NCBI RefSeq assembly: GCF_963855985.1
Contig: NC_087104.1
Span: 8,866,001-8,930,000 of the forward strand
Source: Ostrinia nubilalis
Lineage: Eukaryota > Arthropoda > Insecta > Lepidoptera > Crambidae
Reading direction: 5' to 3'
Length of the DNA stretch: 64,000 nucleotides
The notes beneath the pieces were generated by a model. It had not been told where the DNA came from and did no database searches. It saw only the letters and a list, made by a program, of their open reading frames with translations. How positions within the stretch are numbered: the stretch's first letter is position 1; each line of letters starts with the position of its first letter. This document shows, piece by piece, positions 11,980 through 22,471 of this stretch. Both the position numbers and the translations under genes were made by a program.

Positions 11980-12252
11980 CTACTAAATAATATTATAAAT
12001 GCGAAAGTAACTTTATCTGTCTGTTTGTTACGAATTCACGCCTAAACCATTGAACCGATTTCAAAGTCGGTTCAATGGTTTAGGCGTGAATTAACTCAAA
12101 ACTATCTAAATATCAATATTTAGATAGTTTTGAGTCCTGGGAAAAGTCGTTGGACAGTTTTTATCCCGGTTTTTGAAAAGGTGATGCTCTCTATTTTTTT
12201 TTTTTGTGACAGACAAAATTTTACGCGGACAAAGCCGTAGGCAAAAGCTAAG
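11980..12252 (+). mobile_element. Non-autonomous Helitron with two internal hairpins
   Basis: It begins AATATTATAAATGCGAAAG and ends GCCGTAGGCAAAAGCTAAGT. Compared with the copy at 40524-40756, the middle is rearranged into two back-to-back hairpins: 12033-12092 (26-bp arms, 8-bp loop) and 12094-12135 (19-bp arms, 4-bp loop). Confidence 0.75.
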
Positions 12253-12309
12253 TACCTCTATTATGCTATTCTCATGTATAAAAAATATTATCTAGGTACT
12301 GTAAAGTTT

Positions 12310-12415
12310 ATCAAGTGTAAGTAAAAATCCGTTTAGTAGTTTTTACGTGAAAGAGTATCAAACATCCATACTCACAAAGTTCCGCATTTACTTAAAACAT
12401 TAGTAGGTAGGATGC
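12310..12415 (-). mobile_element. Helitron 5'-end fragment
   Basis: Resembles 50590-50704 (AAATCCGTT-AGTAGTTTTT-CGTGAAA, then the AGTAGG 5' end in reverse orientation). Truncated at its 3' side. Confidence 0.5.
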
Positions 12416-12444
12416 TAAAACTGAATAATTTTAAATCTATAGGT

Positions 12445-12652
12445 ACTTAATATTATAAAGCTGAAGAGTTTGTTTACTTGAACGCGCTAATCTCAGGAAC
12501 TATCGGTACGATTTGAAAACTTCTTTCAGTGTTAGATAGCCCATTTATTGAGGAAGGCTAGGCTATATACTATCACGCTACGAGTAATAGGTGCAGAGCA
12601 AAAATGTTGCGAAAACGGGTTTTCATGCGTACGAAGTCGCGGGCACAGCTAG
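12445..12652 (+). mobile_element. Non-autonomous Helitron, second family
   Basis: It starts AATATTATAAAGCTGAAGAG, contains ATCTCAGGAACTATCGGT and GTTAGATAGCCCATTTATTG, and ends GTCGCGGGCACAGCTAG next to T. The 3' end faces the inverted 3' end at 12700. Confidence 0.7.
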
Positions 12653-12699
12653 TTAATCATAATATTCAACAAATTCCTTGCTCAGTGACAGTGATTCAA

Positions 12700-12815
12700 C
12701 TAGCAGCCGCCCGCGATTTCGTCATATTATTTTCAATCCTTTAATAAATAAATTCCGTTCTTAGTGGATGTCTACATCCTATAAGGAAACCTACCTGCCA
12801 AATTTCAAGTTTGTA
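12700..12815 (-). mobile_element. Helitron 3'-end fragment
   Basis: It opens with CTAGCAGCCGCCCGCGATT, the reverse complement of a Helitron 3' terminus, then continues through a 'ccTGCCAAATTTCAAG' block shared with 32672-32880. Its 5' part is missing. Confidence 0.6.
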
Positions 12816-13124
12816 AGTGTTAGTTAATACCGGCCAGCACCAATACCTATCAAAATTGTAATTATTACCTACTTGACAAACGTTTAGGTATTCAGTTTGG
12901 CAATTTGGCATTCAGTCAAATACTTCAGTTTTTCATAAATTATGCTATAAAAATTTATGGCTTTTAAATAATTTTTGCCAGGGGGGACAACAGTCCTCAA
13001 ATCATTGATTAAAAATCTAGTCCTGTTGTCTCCCCTAGCCAGGGGGGACAACAGGATTTCGAAATCCTGTTGGCTCCCCTAGGGGGGCCAAGCAGGGGGG
13101 ACAACAGGACTGCACCGAAATAAT

Positions 13125-13998
13125 AGATAAATCTACTTTTATTATTTCTAAAACTTGAAATGTTAGAGAGTGCAATGCTAACTTATTCTGTTTTAGTATT
13201 GTATGTAGCACCCAATCCAAGTAACTTTTTCAGTTAAATACATTTATCAACAAACAGTTTTCACCAGTCCATATTGGGTCAAACGTGTAATTTTTAATTA
13301 GGTATTTCTAATTACCTACAAATAGAAATGTTTATCGTTTTAATCCTATTGTTCCCACTACTACACCTCTTGTAGCCAGGACTTAATAGTCCCAGGGGAT
13401 AGCTGAGTTCCTTGGAAACCGCAATGAATTTAACCAGAAAAATAAAGCAGTTCGAAGTTTGATATCGATATCAAACTTCGAACTTTTGAGTCGACTTCTC
13501 CGAATCAAATGGGTGACTGGAAGGGGATCTTCTAAGAGTGAGAAATACCACAGACTAATGTGATACAAACTGATGGGTTACGTTATCTTTTAATGTGATG
13601 AAAAAGCCGGAAATCACGAAGTTTCCTTGTCGCGACAAAATCGGTATAATAAAGAGCGGATATAGGCGTTTACTGAATTGAATCACACGTACGAGTATGA
13701 TTACGTTCCCGATTCCAGAAATCATATTCCTACATAAATAATGGGTGGTAATTCTGACTCTGAGGATAAGTTTTGCTGACAAATAAAATAGAAAGTATTT
13801 ACTTTGGCCTGTAATATTCGACTTTACTCGGCTGTAAAATATCAAGGACTTGCGTTACTCATTATTATACTGTGGTTATAATTAGATCCCCTAATGCAGT
13901 TAATTTTAGTAATACAGGGTGTGTAATGTGTTCTTGACACTGTTAGTGAAAAATATTGACGTACCTAATACCACAGAATATACACAGTAGAACAATAC
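13125..13998. other. Noncoding DNA with a perfect palindrome
   Basis: No gene is recognised. A 36-bp perfect palindrome at 13449-13484, centred on ATCGAT, is the only marked structure. Confidence 0.4.
13449..13484. repeat. 36-bp perfect palindrome
   Basis: The arms AGTTCGAAGTTTGATATC and GATATCAAACTTCGAACT meet with no spacer. No similar copy was noticed elsewhere in the window. Confidence 0.9.
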
Positions 13999-14527
13999 CA
14001 TAAAACTTTCAGCTCTATTTTACACAAATACGGCTTAATATCGCTTAAAATTCAGTACAGCAATCAGATTTACTGTTTAAGTTCTCGCCTTACACCCTGC
14101 ATGCATTGTGGCGGCGAGCTAATACTCGAGCATGGGAATTAATATCCGCGCATCCTCCGCCCACTCTCTTCTTTCATCCTGTCGCTGCCATCCATCTTCC
14201 TGAGGTCGTCGGTCCATCGAGTAAATGGACAATCTACGCTACGTTTGTTGAGACTCCATCGGACACCATCTTAGCATCACTTACTTAAGTATATTTTTTT
14301 ACCAATAAATCTCTATTATGTGCTCTTCATTGACTTACATTAAATAGCGAAAAATGATTACTATAAAACTTTCATCTCTCATTTCCACGAATACAGCTTA
14401 ATATCGCTTAAAATTCAGTACAGCAATCAGATTTACTGTTTAAGTTCTCGCCTTACACCCTGTATGCATTGTGGCGGCGAGGTAATACTCGAGCACGGGA
14501 ATTAATATCCGCGCATCCTCCACACTC
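13999..14527. repeat. Dispersed direct duplication (two ~167-bp copies)
   Basis: About 167 bp at 13999-14165 recurs at 14361-14527 with a few substitutions. Both copies contain AGTACAGCAATCAGATTTAC and GGGAATTAATATCCGCGCAT. The intervening ~195 bp contain LINE-like sequence and AT-rich spacer. Confidence 0.8.
14150..14260 (-). pseudogene. LINE reverse transcriptase C-terminal relic
   Basis: The minus strand translates to RWTDDLRKM followed by degraded sequence, the short conserved block after the polymerase domain of RTE-type LINEs. Very short. Confidence 0.45.
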
Positions 14528-15825
14528 GCTGCATTCAATTCCATCTCCGTAATTAAAATTTGAATTTAAGCTCAGAAGACAAATAAATGGGCTGACAAAT
14601 GTACTTGCAGTCTTAATGAAGTGACTAGTATCTTTGTATTGTGTAAAGTTAAATAGGTACTCGTAGTAATGTGAATTTATCACAGAATATGTTATTTATC
14701 ACAGAAACTGTCGTTCTATGTGAATTCGCCTGGGAAAAATAGCATAGATGGAAAAAATATCTATAAAAAATACTAGCTACGGGTACCTATTCATTTTTTA
14801 AAGTGAGAAATATTATTGCAGATACTATATTTTTGTTTAAATTACTTCGTTAATTCTTCGTAAAATCTTAAATAAGTAGGTACGTTTATTTGCATGTGAA
14901 CTAATACCTTGTTACGTTGTATGTATAGAAGCTTAATATGATAAAGTAGATTTTCTACACTAATATTAGGTAATTTATTTCCATTCTACAAATACATGTA
15001 TACTGCAAATATGTTCCTTTAGCTACGACATCCGTTCCGCCCGAAGCAACTAGTTCGTAGTGAGATGTGAAACAACTAAGTACTTAGTTTGAAATAATTA
15101 CTCGTAAAAGCACTACCAAACAGTTCCACACACTTTAAAGTTAAACTAACAGCATTTGTAATAGGAATTTAATTTAAAGCTAAGCTGTGCAAAGCTTGCA
15201 GTTGCATTAGAGAGTCATCCACAACCTGTGGTCATACGACGGTCTCACACAGTACAGTCGAGCGGGACCACTTCAAAAAATACATTGTAAAATAGCAACT
15301 AAAAACAACTGAATAAGATGCCTCAGTGGTTTAAATGACCCAAACTGAACTGTCCCACCAAACTCATAGACAGAGGGGCGCCACCATCGTTCAACTATAT
15401 AGTTTTCAACATGACTAAAATCGGAACCAGCGATTTGGTATTGACGGTGGCGCCCTGCTGTCAATGTCACGGATAGGACAATTCAGTATAATGGGTCTAT
15501 AAGCTTGATGTGCGGCCTTGTACAGCAGCGTCAAATACCTATGTAGTTAGACACGAACACAAATCCAAAGTGTCTAAAAAGTTCGCAACACGTCTTTGTC
15601 AACTTTTTGGTCACTTTGGGTGTCACGAATTATTTGACGCTGACTGTAGGTACTTGCAGTTTGCACATGTTGACATGTTCCACCGGTCAGTGACCTCGTG
15701 TGTGGAGTTATGCTGAGAAATGAAACGTGGCAGAAATTTTGCATATCGTTAAAGGAACGCCGAGTCAGCTGATGCTTGGGGTGAGTGACATTTGTTTAAG
15801 CTCGTTGAAATATTATGATCTTGAT
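14528..15825. other. Noncoding DNA, nothing firmly recognised
   Basis: A weak inverted pair of GCGCCACCATCG / ATTGACGGTGGCGC (about 15376-15456) hints at a small foldback repeat. No coding content. Confidence 0.35.
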
Positions 15826-16408
15826 ATGAGGCGTCTAGTTTCAAATCCCGCTAAAACGATTTTGATAAGATTTCGAGAAATTGAAAAAAACCGCTTATCC
15901 ATATAGCTTTGGCCTTAGGCAAAAAAAAAAATGATACGAATTATTATTGTCATCTGGCAATACTAACAGTAATTGCTATTTATCTTTAAATTAAATATAA
16001 TTTGAATTATAATGAAAACTATTTTCATTTTGGCGTATTTTGTTACGAACATTCGGTTTTAATGGGATTTGAAACGGACATGTTGTATTTTAGCGGGATT
16101 TGATAAGAGCAAATTATGAAGCAACCACTATATAAAAAAATCTCCATACTGATTTCGCAGTCACGTGACCAAAATACCGTGCTACCATTGGTCAATCAAC
16201 TTTTAGAGGGTTTTGAAAGAAACGGACGGCGTTTTAGCGGAGTTTGTAACACAAACCTAATTTTAAGTGCTAGTTTAGTAGTCTTTTAGTGTATTTTGAT
16301 CGAAAATGATTGAACAGTATGATGAGAAAATTGCAGTAGCATCATTTAGAGATATAAACAGAAATTAGTTGCAGGAGCGTTTTAGCGGGTTTTGAAACTA
16401 GACGACTC
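15826..16408. mobile_element. Foldback/MITE-like element with repeated TTTTAGCGGG motif
   Basis: The ends are inverted repeats of about 28 bp (CGTCTAGTTTCAAATCCCGC at the left; its complement with one change ends near 16403). Inside, variants of GCGTTTTAGCGGGATTTGAA recur near 16057, 16090 and 16225. Length is ~0.58 kb. No target duplication was found, so the outer limits are approximate. No coding capacity. Confidence 0.6.
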
Positions 16409-17147
16409 ATCAACAAAACGCTTAGGTACACAACAAAATTGTATCACTAGAACGAAAAGGAGAGCTTATTTTTTTTTTCAAATAAAAAGATCATCTACCT
16501 ATACCATGCAAATAAATTGTTTCTATATATTTGTCAAATACATATCTAAACAGTTTTTCACCAATTCAAAGCAGTGAAGGGGGCTATTCTCTCCGAAAAG
16601 GGATCACGGCATTCCTACGATGTAACTAAAACTGAAGCAGCTTTCAGCATATTAACGGCTTGTGTATTGTTACGGTAGGCTTATTCTCTTTAGTTGTTCA
16701 ATATAACTTTTACGGGATAAATATTCAGTAAATAAGAAACAATTATTTTGTATACAGATAGTCTGTTAAAATTACAACTCCGAAGCAATCTAAAAAATTA
16801 CTTACCTACGCAAATTGTTTTTCTTTGGAAGTTGCTGAATTTGTTACGCGCCAAAAAGTTTCGGAATAAACACGCTACAGATCGGCACGGCAAATAATAT
16901 GTTTAGCAAAAATGTATTCATGTATGCCGCCATCAATCTTCCTGAAAGATTTATTTTCACGGTACACGGAACTCCGTGTCTGCCGAGTTATTCGTCTTAG
17001 CCAATGGAACTGGGGTAAATCAAAAGTATTAACAAATTCCTGAGAGTGCTATAGGTATATTTGCTTTAGGTATTTGTTTGTAGGAAAAATAATGTAAGAT
17101 TAATTAGTTTAGCCTATGTCTGTGAATTAACTATGTCAACATAGTTA
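16409..17147. other. Noncoding DNA, nothing recognised
   Basis: AT-rich, with no structured repeat or gene-like frame. Confidence 0.4.
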
Positions 17148-17150
17148 TAA

Positions 17151-17232
17151 GAGCCAAAACACACAATACGTTGCAAAGATTTCGCCGTATCGAGCGACAC
17201 GCGCCGCCACAACGCATCGCGTGCTTTGGCTC
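17151..17232. mobile_element. Short palindromic MITE, 82 bp, TAA duplication
   Basis: Inverted ends GAGCCAAAACACACAATACG and ATCGCGTGCTTTGGCTC are flanked by TAA on both sides (17148-17150 and 17233-17235). A longer, more eroded relative is at 43567-43697. The 3-bp TAA duplication suggests a Harbinger-type origin. Confidence 0.7.
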
Positions 17233-17427
17233 TAAGTATATTATTAAGTTTCATTTCATGAGCCATTTTTGTAGGTACATACATATAATATTTACTAATG
17301 TTGTATGTAAGTTTTTTGGGGTGGTCATTATGTAGGTAGGTAGGTAGCTAAATACTTACACAAAATCTCATAATTTAATCAAAATGTTTTCTTTGGATAC
17401 AGATTCCACTATTGCCTGTATCTGCAA

Positions 17428-17488
17428 AAGTAAGCATTTATTTGCTGCACACAATGTGACTTTGTGTGCAGCAAATAAATGCTTACTT
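17428..17488. repeat. Near-perfect hairpin followed by (TTAC)n
   Basis: Two 27-bp arms (core GCATTTATTTGCTGCACACA) face each other across a 7-bp loop. A (TTAC)n microsatellite follows at 17484-17505. Confidence 0.85.
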
Positions 17489-17505
17489 ACTTACTTACTT
17501 ACTTA

Positions 17506-18602
17506 CAAATAACTTAAACCTAGCATCTCGCAAATCTTCGCTTACCCTACACGTTTTGCTTCTGCCTAGCTTGCAGAACGTAGTGGACAAACAATTTATA
17601 CGATTAGTCGCCGCGCGAGCACCAAACGTGTTCAAATAGGATTGTCAGGCCTGAGCAATGCATAGTAGACGAATCCAGAAATTCCAGACCCCTTCGAACC
17701 GAAGCAACTTCACCCTTTCGTTCACAAACTCAACAACAACAACGGGAAACGTGGATCTTGTAGCAATGGTCAATTTAACCAGCTTTGCTCTCTCGTGCAT
17801 AACGCAGATCTAAACGCAAAAGAAAACTTTTTTTGATGTAAAGGCGGCGATAAACATGCCAGTTGTACAGAGTGAGATTCGGTTTCTTTACTCATGTGCC
17901 AGTAGATCGGAAAAGTAGCTTGCATGCTTGTTAACGGCATGTGCAAATAACTGGACTGGCGCAATGTGGATACACTTTACTTTTTAATTTGCGTCGTTAA
18001 TCCATCTGTTTTCCAAAAAAAGATAATCTGAATGTAGGTATGTATTAATACCTATATGAAATTAATACCTTCTATTGACATTGCAATGCCCAAGCAGGGT
18101 TCATGTTTAGCTCTAAGATAGCTACAATATAACATCCAATGTAGGTACTACATGATGCAATGAACAAATAAATTATGAAATTAACTCGCTTGCGAGATTA
18201 GCGTAAATAAAATGGCAGTTAGGGGCACGTGCAAGAAACTGATAGGTAGCTATACAGGTGTACCAATTACTGGCATGTGTACTGCCGCCTTAATTTCACT
18301 TGCGATTCTTTCCAGGCCACTTTATTGTGGGAGAAGACGGGAGTGGACATTGATTGCGTTGGCTATTGTAGTCTCGCTAACCGCCTCAAATGCAATACCT
18401 TTCAGCGGCCGCTCTCCCAAGCAAGTGCACTGACAACAGCAAGTAAAGCAATTAAGCGACATTGTGTGTTCTCACGAAGAGACGTACGAGCTGAAAAACA
18501 TAAAATACAACGAAATTTCCTTGCTTTTTTTAGGATTCCGTACCCAAATGGTAAAAACGGGACCCTATTACCACAGATAATATAATACTAGTACTATTAC
18601 TC
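17506..18602. other. Noncoding DNA with a small higher-GC island
   Basis: A block at about 18316-18440 has higher GC and an acceptor-like TTCTTTCCAG at its left edge. Its frames are short and match no family recognised, so it is not called an exon. Confidence 0.3.
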
Positions 18603-18751
18603 ACGCTCGTATTCACAAACGATGCTTGCTTAAGTGAAGCAGCAAATCAAACGCACAGTGTTGAATAGAGCTCTGTGATTGGTTCGTGTATCACCCTGTG
18701 CGTCCACGCGCACTGTGAACCCTCATAGTAATGTTTGTGAATAAGGGCGTA
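18603..18751. mobile_element. MITE, family CGTATTCACAAAC
   Basis: The terminal inverted repeats contain CTCGTATTCACAAAC and GTTTGTGAATAAGGGCG. A second copy lies at 30816-30970 with matching internal blocks (CACAGTG, GACGCACAGG, AACACTGTG) in inverted order. About 149 bp, noncoding. Confidence 0.7.
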
Positions 18752-21062
18752 AGACTCCACTGTCTGTCACAAGGCTCTATCTCATGAACCATGATAGTTA
18801 GACAATTGTATTTTTGTTGCGACTATAACAAGAAGTAAGTACTAAAAACAGAATAAAATAAATATTTAAATAAATGGGGCTCCTTTACTGCAAATGTGAT
18901 TTTTTCGCTGGAAATCTTTAATTGCAAAAACAAACTATTTACATACCTACAAGTTTGTACAGAACCCTCGGTGCGCGAGTCCGATTCGTACCTACTTGGA
19001 AGGTTTTCTTTGAATTATGTATGTAACGGAATTATTATTTCCCCTGACAAAGCATCGTTTAAGCCAGTTTACAGTTTTAAATTGAATTTGCGAGTTGGAA
19101 ACTTCCCGTAAGTTTGTTCAAGGTTTTACCAAAATCTAAACTCGCAAGCTCTCGTTCGAGATAACGGAACCCCGACAGTGAGTTCGGTGATTGAAATGTA
19201 TTTAAAAATCAAATTGTAATACGGCAAGAAAATTGAGGCTATGAGAACTCGTGCAATTTAGGTAGGTACCTTGTTAACACATGGAAAAATCTTTGCACAT
19301 TAGTGATTCTTGCATCAAATAATGTCAATAAAATAATCGCAATATGTCAATTGATTGATGACCAAAATGCTTACTTTTTTCTATCCAATGATCTTTAGTT
19401 TTTCATATTTATGTACCTAGTTAATGTACGAGTAATGTCCAATTACTCAATATATTTTGTAGTGTAGGTACCTATGTATTACGTTCACGCTATCAGTTAG
19501 GTTATATGATACGAGTATAACAATAGAGTAGGTATGTAAACAAGCAATTAGTAGGTATTAGTGGTAATAATTAACCATTATGTACCAATTTATGCAAACT
19601 ACTACTCGTAGACGACTCAGGTCATATTACTGAAAATTAATTTCTCAGCAGTTTCTCCGTACAAACGGCAATTTGATTTCAAGCTTTATAATAGCTACAA
19701 AGAAGCATTAAACTGCTTAAAGCAGCATTATAGCCGCCAAAATAGCTGAAGTAGCTCGCGGCTAATTCCTTAAGCTGTAATTCCGTCAGAGCGGCCACTC
19801 AATCCTGGCTGCAATCCACTTGACAAATGGACTCAGAAGACTGACGATCGAGAGATTTTCACCTTTTTAAAGACGGAGAAACGAGCTCGTTGCAGTTGAG
19901 ATTCTTAACTTTAAAGATTAATGCGATAGTTTGTTAGAATGTAGAATGGGTTTGCTACTTCTTCAGGCAAAACCACAAATAATAATAGATACTCGTAGAT
20001 ATTTACGTTTGTTAAAGTCCTTTTTCTTTATTTAGTCTGTTATATAGAGTTGAATTCCCTTAACCCGAAGGTCTTGAGATACGAATATTACCAAAATAAA
20101 ACACTCAGTGAGAAAACACTGTATAATCTTTCCATATTTTGCTAAGGATTTGAATCTTTGAGCAACGATATACGATTATGTTGTATGTAGTTCTTTAGAT
20201 AATTCATAAGATATCAAGAAATATAATAAATCCTCTGTTTTATGAAAAAGTTCCCCGTTCTAATAAGAGTAATTTAAGAAAACTTATGACATGAATCGTC
20301 GAAAATAACAAATTAATAAAATTTGACACCAAGCTGTACTTTTTCTACCTGTTTTCAGTACGTTGCGTTCTCGTTTTTATTTTCAGCACTCGCAGCGCAG
20401 AATACAGAGTAGTTACTGAGTTACGACCCGATATTTTTTATACGACTTAATCCCTGGAAATCTTAAGTTCTCACGTACATACAATGCACACAAGCTGAAC
20501 AGTGGTCTTATTTTGGTAGTAATAAGTGCTATTTTAGTCTGCTGTCGACTGTACATTCGACTGGGGACTGTTCACGTAGGCGAACTGTGCCCTGCTGACA
20601 CTTCACACAACTCACAGTGACATCAGAGACGTGTGTTACACATTAACAATACCGTATTAGCGCTCACTAAGTAGGTAGGTACGCCATTGGTGCGTGAGAG
20701 AATCTTACTTGACAAGAGCTTTAATTTGGTAAAAAAAAGTGATAATCCTCCTACCACTTTAGCTGTTACCAGCAGGCGCCGCTGTCTTTGCCCCTAGTGA
20801 GGGCCTTACTTGACAGTGGCTAATAATGATTAGTATCTTTTCTTTAAAAAAAATTCATAGCCTGCCTGAAAATTTAACTAACGCTATATGGGTATTATTT
20901 TGAAGAGCCAACATTAAATTACTGTTTTAAAGTCGAATCATATTTGCTCGCTCCCACAAGTATAGCTGACAATTAAAATGCGCCCACTATATCAAAATAG
21001 GTAGAGGCAGAATCAAAATTGACGGCAATGAGGCGATGCAACTCAATTCCGTGCTCTAATGG
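18752..21062. other. Noncoding AT-rich DNA, nothing recognised
   Basis: No gene, RNA or bounded element was recognised in this 2.3 kb. Confidence 0.4.
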
Positions 21063-21445
21063 ATTCTAGGTAGAGATGAAACGGATAGTCGTTTGGCCGG
21101 ATACCGGATACCGGATATCCGGCCAGCTGCTAGGCCGGATAGCCGGATATCCGGCGGCCGGATAGTTGGCCCATTGTCTCGTTGCATGTCGTGACGAGTT
21201 TAGCGCCGCACAGGTGCTTTGAACGCAATCAGTGGGTCTATTAGTAGACTAGACTAGTCACACTTTTCGAAAATCGAATCAGTCCGAATAGAATGTCAGA
21301 TTTTGCCACTTGTCTAGGGGGCAGATCAATTCGGGCGATATCGGTTGCCATCGTGAGTGTGTGATTGAATAGCGAAAATTAAATTAGTTTACTTGCTGCA
21401 TAATCTGACTGAACTGCATCATGGCATCAGACCATCAGTGAAATA

Positions 21446-21900
21446 AAAACCGGCCAAAAGCGTGTCGGACTCACGCACAAAGGGTTCCGTACCATTGATT
21501 TATGAAATTATTTTTTTTTTAATTTAAGTTATTTGTATGAAAGATTACGCGGTAATAAGCGGTTTACGATTTACGAGGTATTAAAAAAAACTAATTACTA
21601 GATCTCGTGCAAAATAATTTTCGTTGGTAGTTTTTATAGTAATGTAGGTACATCATATGTTTTTTTATAGATTTTTCATTTTCTTATTTTAGAAGTTAGA
21701 GACCAACTTTTTTCCACTTTGGAAGCGTCTGTCACGCAAACTATTCGGTTTAGAAAAAAAATTTTAGAAACCTCGATATCATTTTTGAAGACCTATCCAT
21801 AGATACCCCACACGTATAGTGTTTGATGAAAAACGGACAGACAGACATGACGAATCTATAAGGGTTCCGTTTTTTGCCATTTGGCTACGGAACCCTAAAA
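21446..21900 (+). mobile_element. Lepidopteran GGGTTCCGTA interspersed repeat
   Basis: It starts AAAACCGGCCAAAAGCGTGT, contains GCACAAAGGGTTCCGTACC, and ends in an imperfect hairpin GGGTTCCGTTTTTTGCC...GGCTACGGAACCC. This is a common interspersed family in moths; its class is unclear to me. A partial inverted copy lies at 50030-50110. Confidence 0.7.
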
Positions 21901-21955
21901 AAGATCGCCTATTTTATTTGGCAATATTTCGATCGACATTAACAGATATTTACTA

Positions 21956-22157
21956 CTAGCTGACCCGGCGAACTTTGTTCCGCCTTAATGGCAATAAATA
22001 AGCAGACTTTTTTTTTATTTCGAACGGGATAAAAAGTATCCTATGTCCTTCTCCTGGCTCTAAACTACCTCCCTGACAATTTTCAGCTAAATCGGTTCAG
22101 CCGTTCTTGAGTTATAAGTGGTGTAACTAACACGACTTTCTTTTATATATATAGATT
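21956..22157 (-). mobile_element. Non-autonomous Helitron, third family
   Basis: It opens CTAGCTGACCCGGCGAACTT and ends in TATATATAGATT. It is the reverse orientation of 49042-49244, with shared blocks TCGGTTCAGCCGTTCTTGAG and GTATCCTATGTCCTTCTCC. Confidence 0.8.
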
Positions 22158-22471
22158 AAATTATGTATTCGTCATTAGAGTGAATAGCCCAGAAAAAGAA
22201 ATTAATTAAATTTTAAAAGGCCTTAATATGGCTTTTTTGTAATTTTTGGACTTTAAATAAAAGCCGTCATTATTATAAGCCATTTTATTGATGTTTACCT
22301 CAAAGATTAATGTATTTCATTTTATTAATAGGAAATTGTCGTAGTTTTTTAATATCCGGTATCCGGCCGGATAGTGAGTTACTATCCGGTATCCGGCCGG
22401 ATAGTAAATTTAGGCCGGATATCCGGCCTACCGGATAGTTACCGGATATCCGTTTCATCTCTAATTCTAGG

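Larger units (their letters stand above)
11625..13116. mobile_element. Long-TIR DNA transposon, 1492 bp, 8-bp duplication GAAATAAT
   Basis: Near-identical inverted arms of about 250 bp (11625-~11880 and ~12855-13116) start GGTGCAGTCCTGTTGTCCCC and are flanked by the direct repeat GAAATAAT (11617-11624 and 13117-13124). Each arm contains its own nested hairpin (AACAGGATTT/AAATCCTGTT) and three C-runs embedded in GTTGTCCCCCCTG. The 8-bp duplication suggests hAT or P superfamily; the termini match no family known to me. The unique centre is almost entirely later Helitron debris. No transposase frame is present. Confidence 0.85.
21071..22463. mobile_element. hAT-Ac-like non-autonomous element, 1393 bp, 8-bp duplication ATTCTAGG
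   Basis: Perfect 17-bp termini TAGAGATGAAACGGATA / TATCCGTTTCATCTCTA are flanked by ATTCTAGG on both sides (21063-21070 and 22464-22471). Subterminal DNA is packed with CCGGATATCCGG/CCGGATACCGG words in both orientations. The termini resemble the (T/C)AGGGATGAAA ends of maize Ac, and the 8-bp duplication fits hAT. The interior carries later insertions at 21446-21900 and 21956-22157. No transposase. Confidence 0.9.

Noticed and set aside
12033..12135. microRNA precursor from the paired hairpins
   Set aside because: Arms are perfectly complementary Helitron sequence, explained by local rearrangement.
17328..17346. TAGG-type tandem as possible insect telomeric (TTAGG) repeat
   Set aside because: Only a few GTAGGTAG units; such words are common throughout this AT-rich genome.
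18212..18585. Two overlapping plus-strand frames with some cysteine-rich content
   Set aside because: No family recognised, no clear splice pair, and content is not better than chance.
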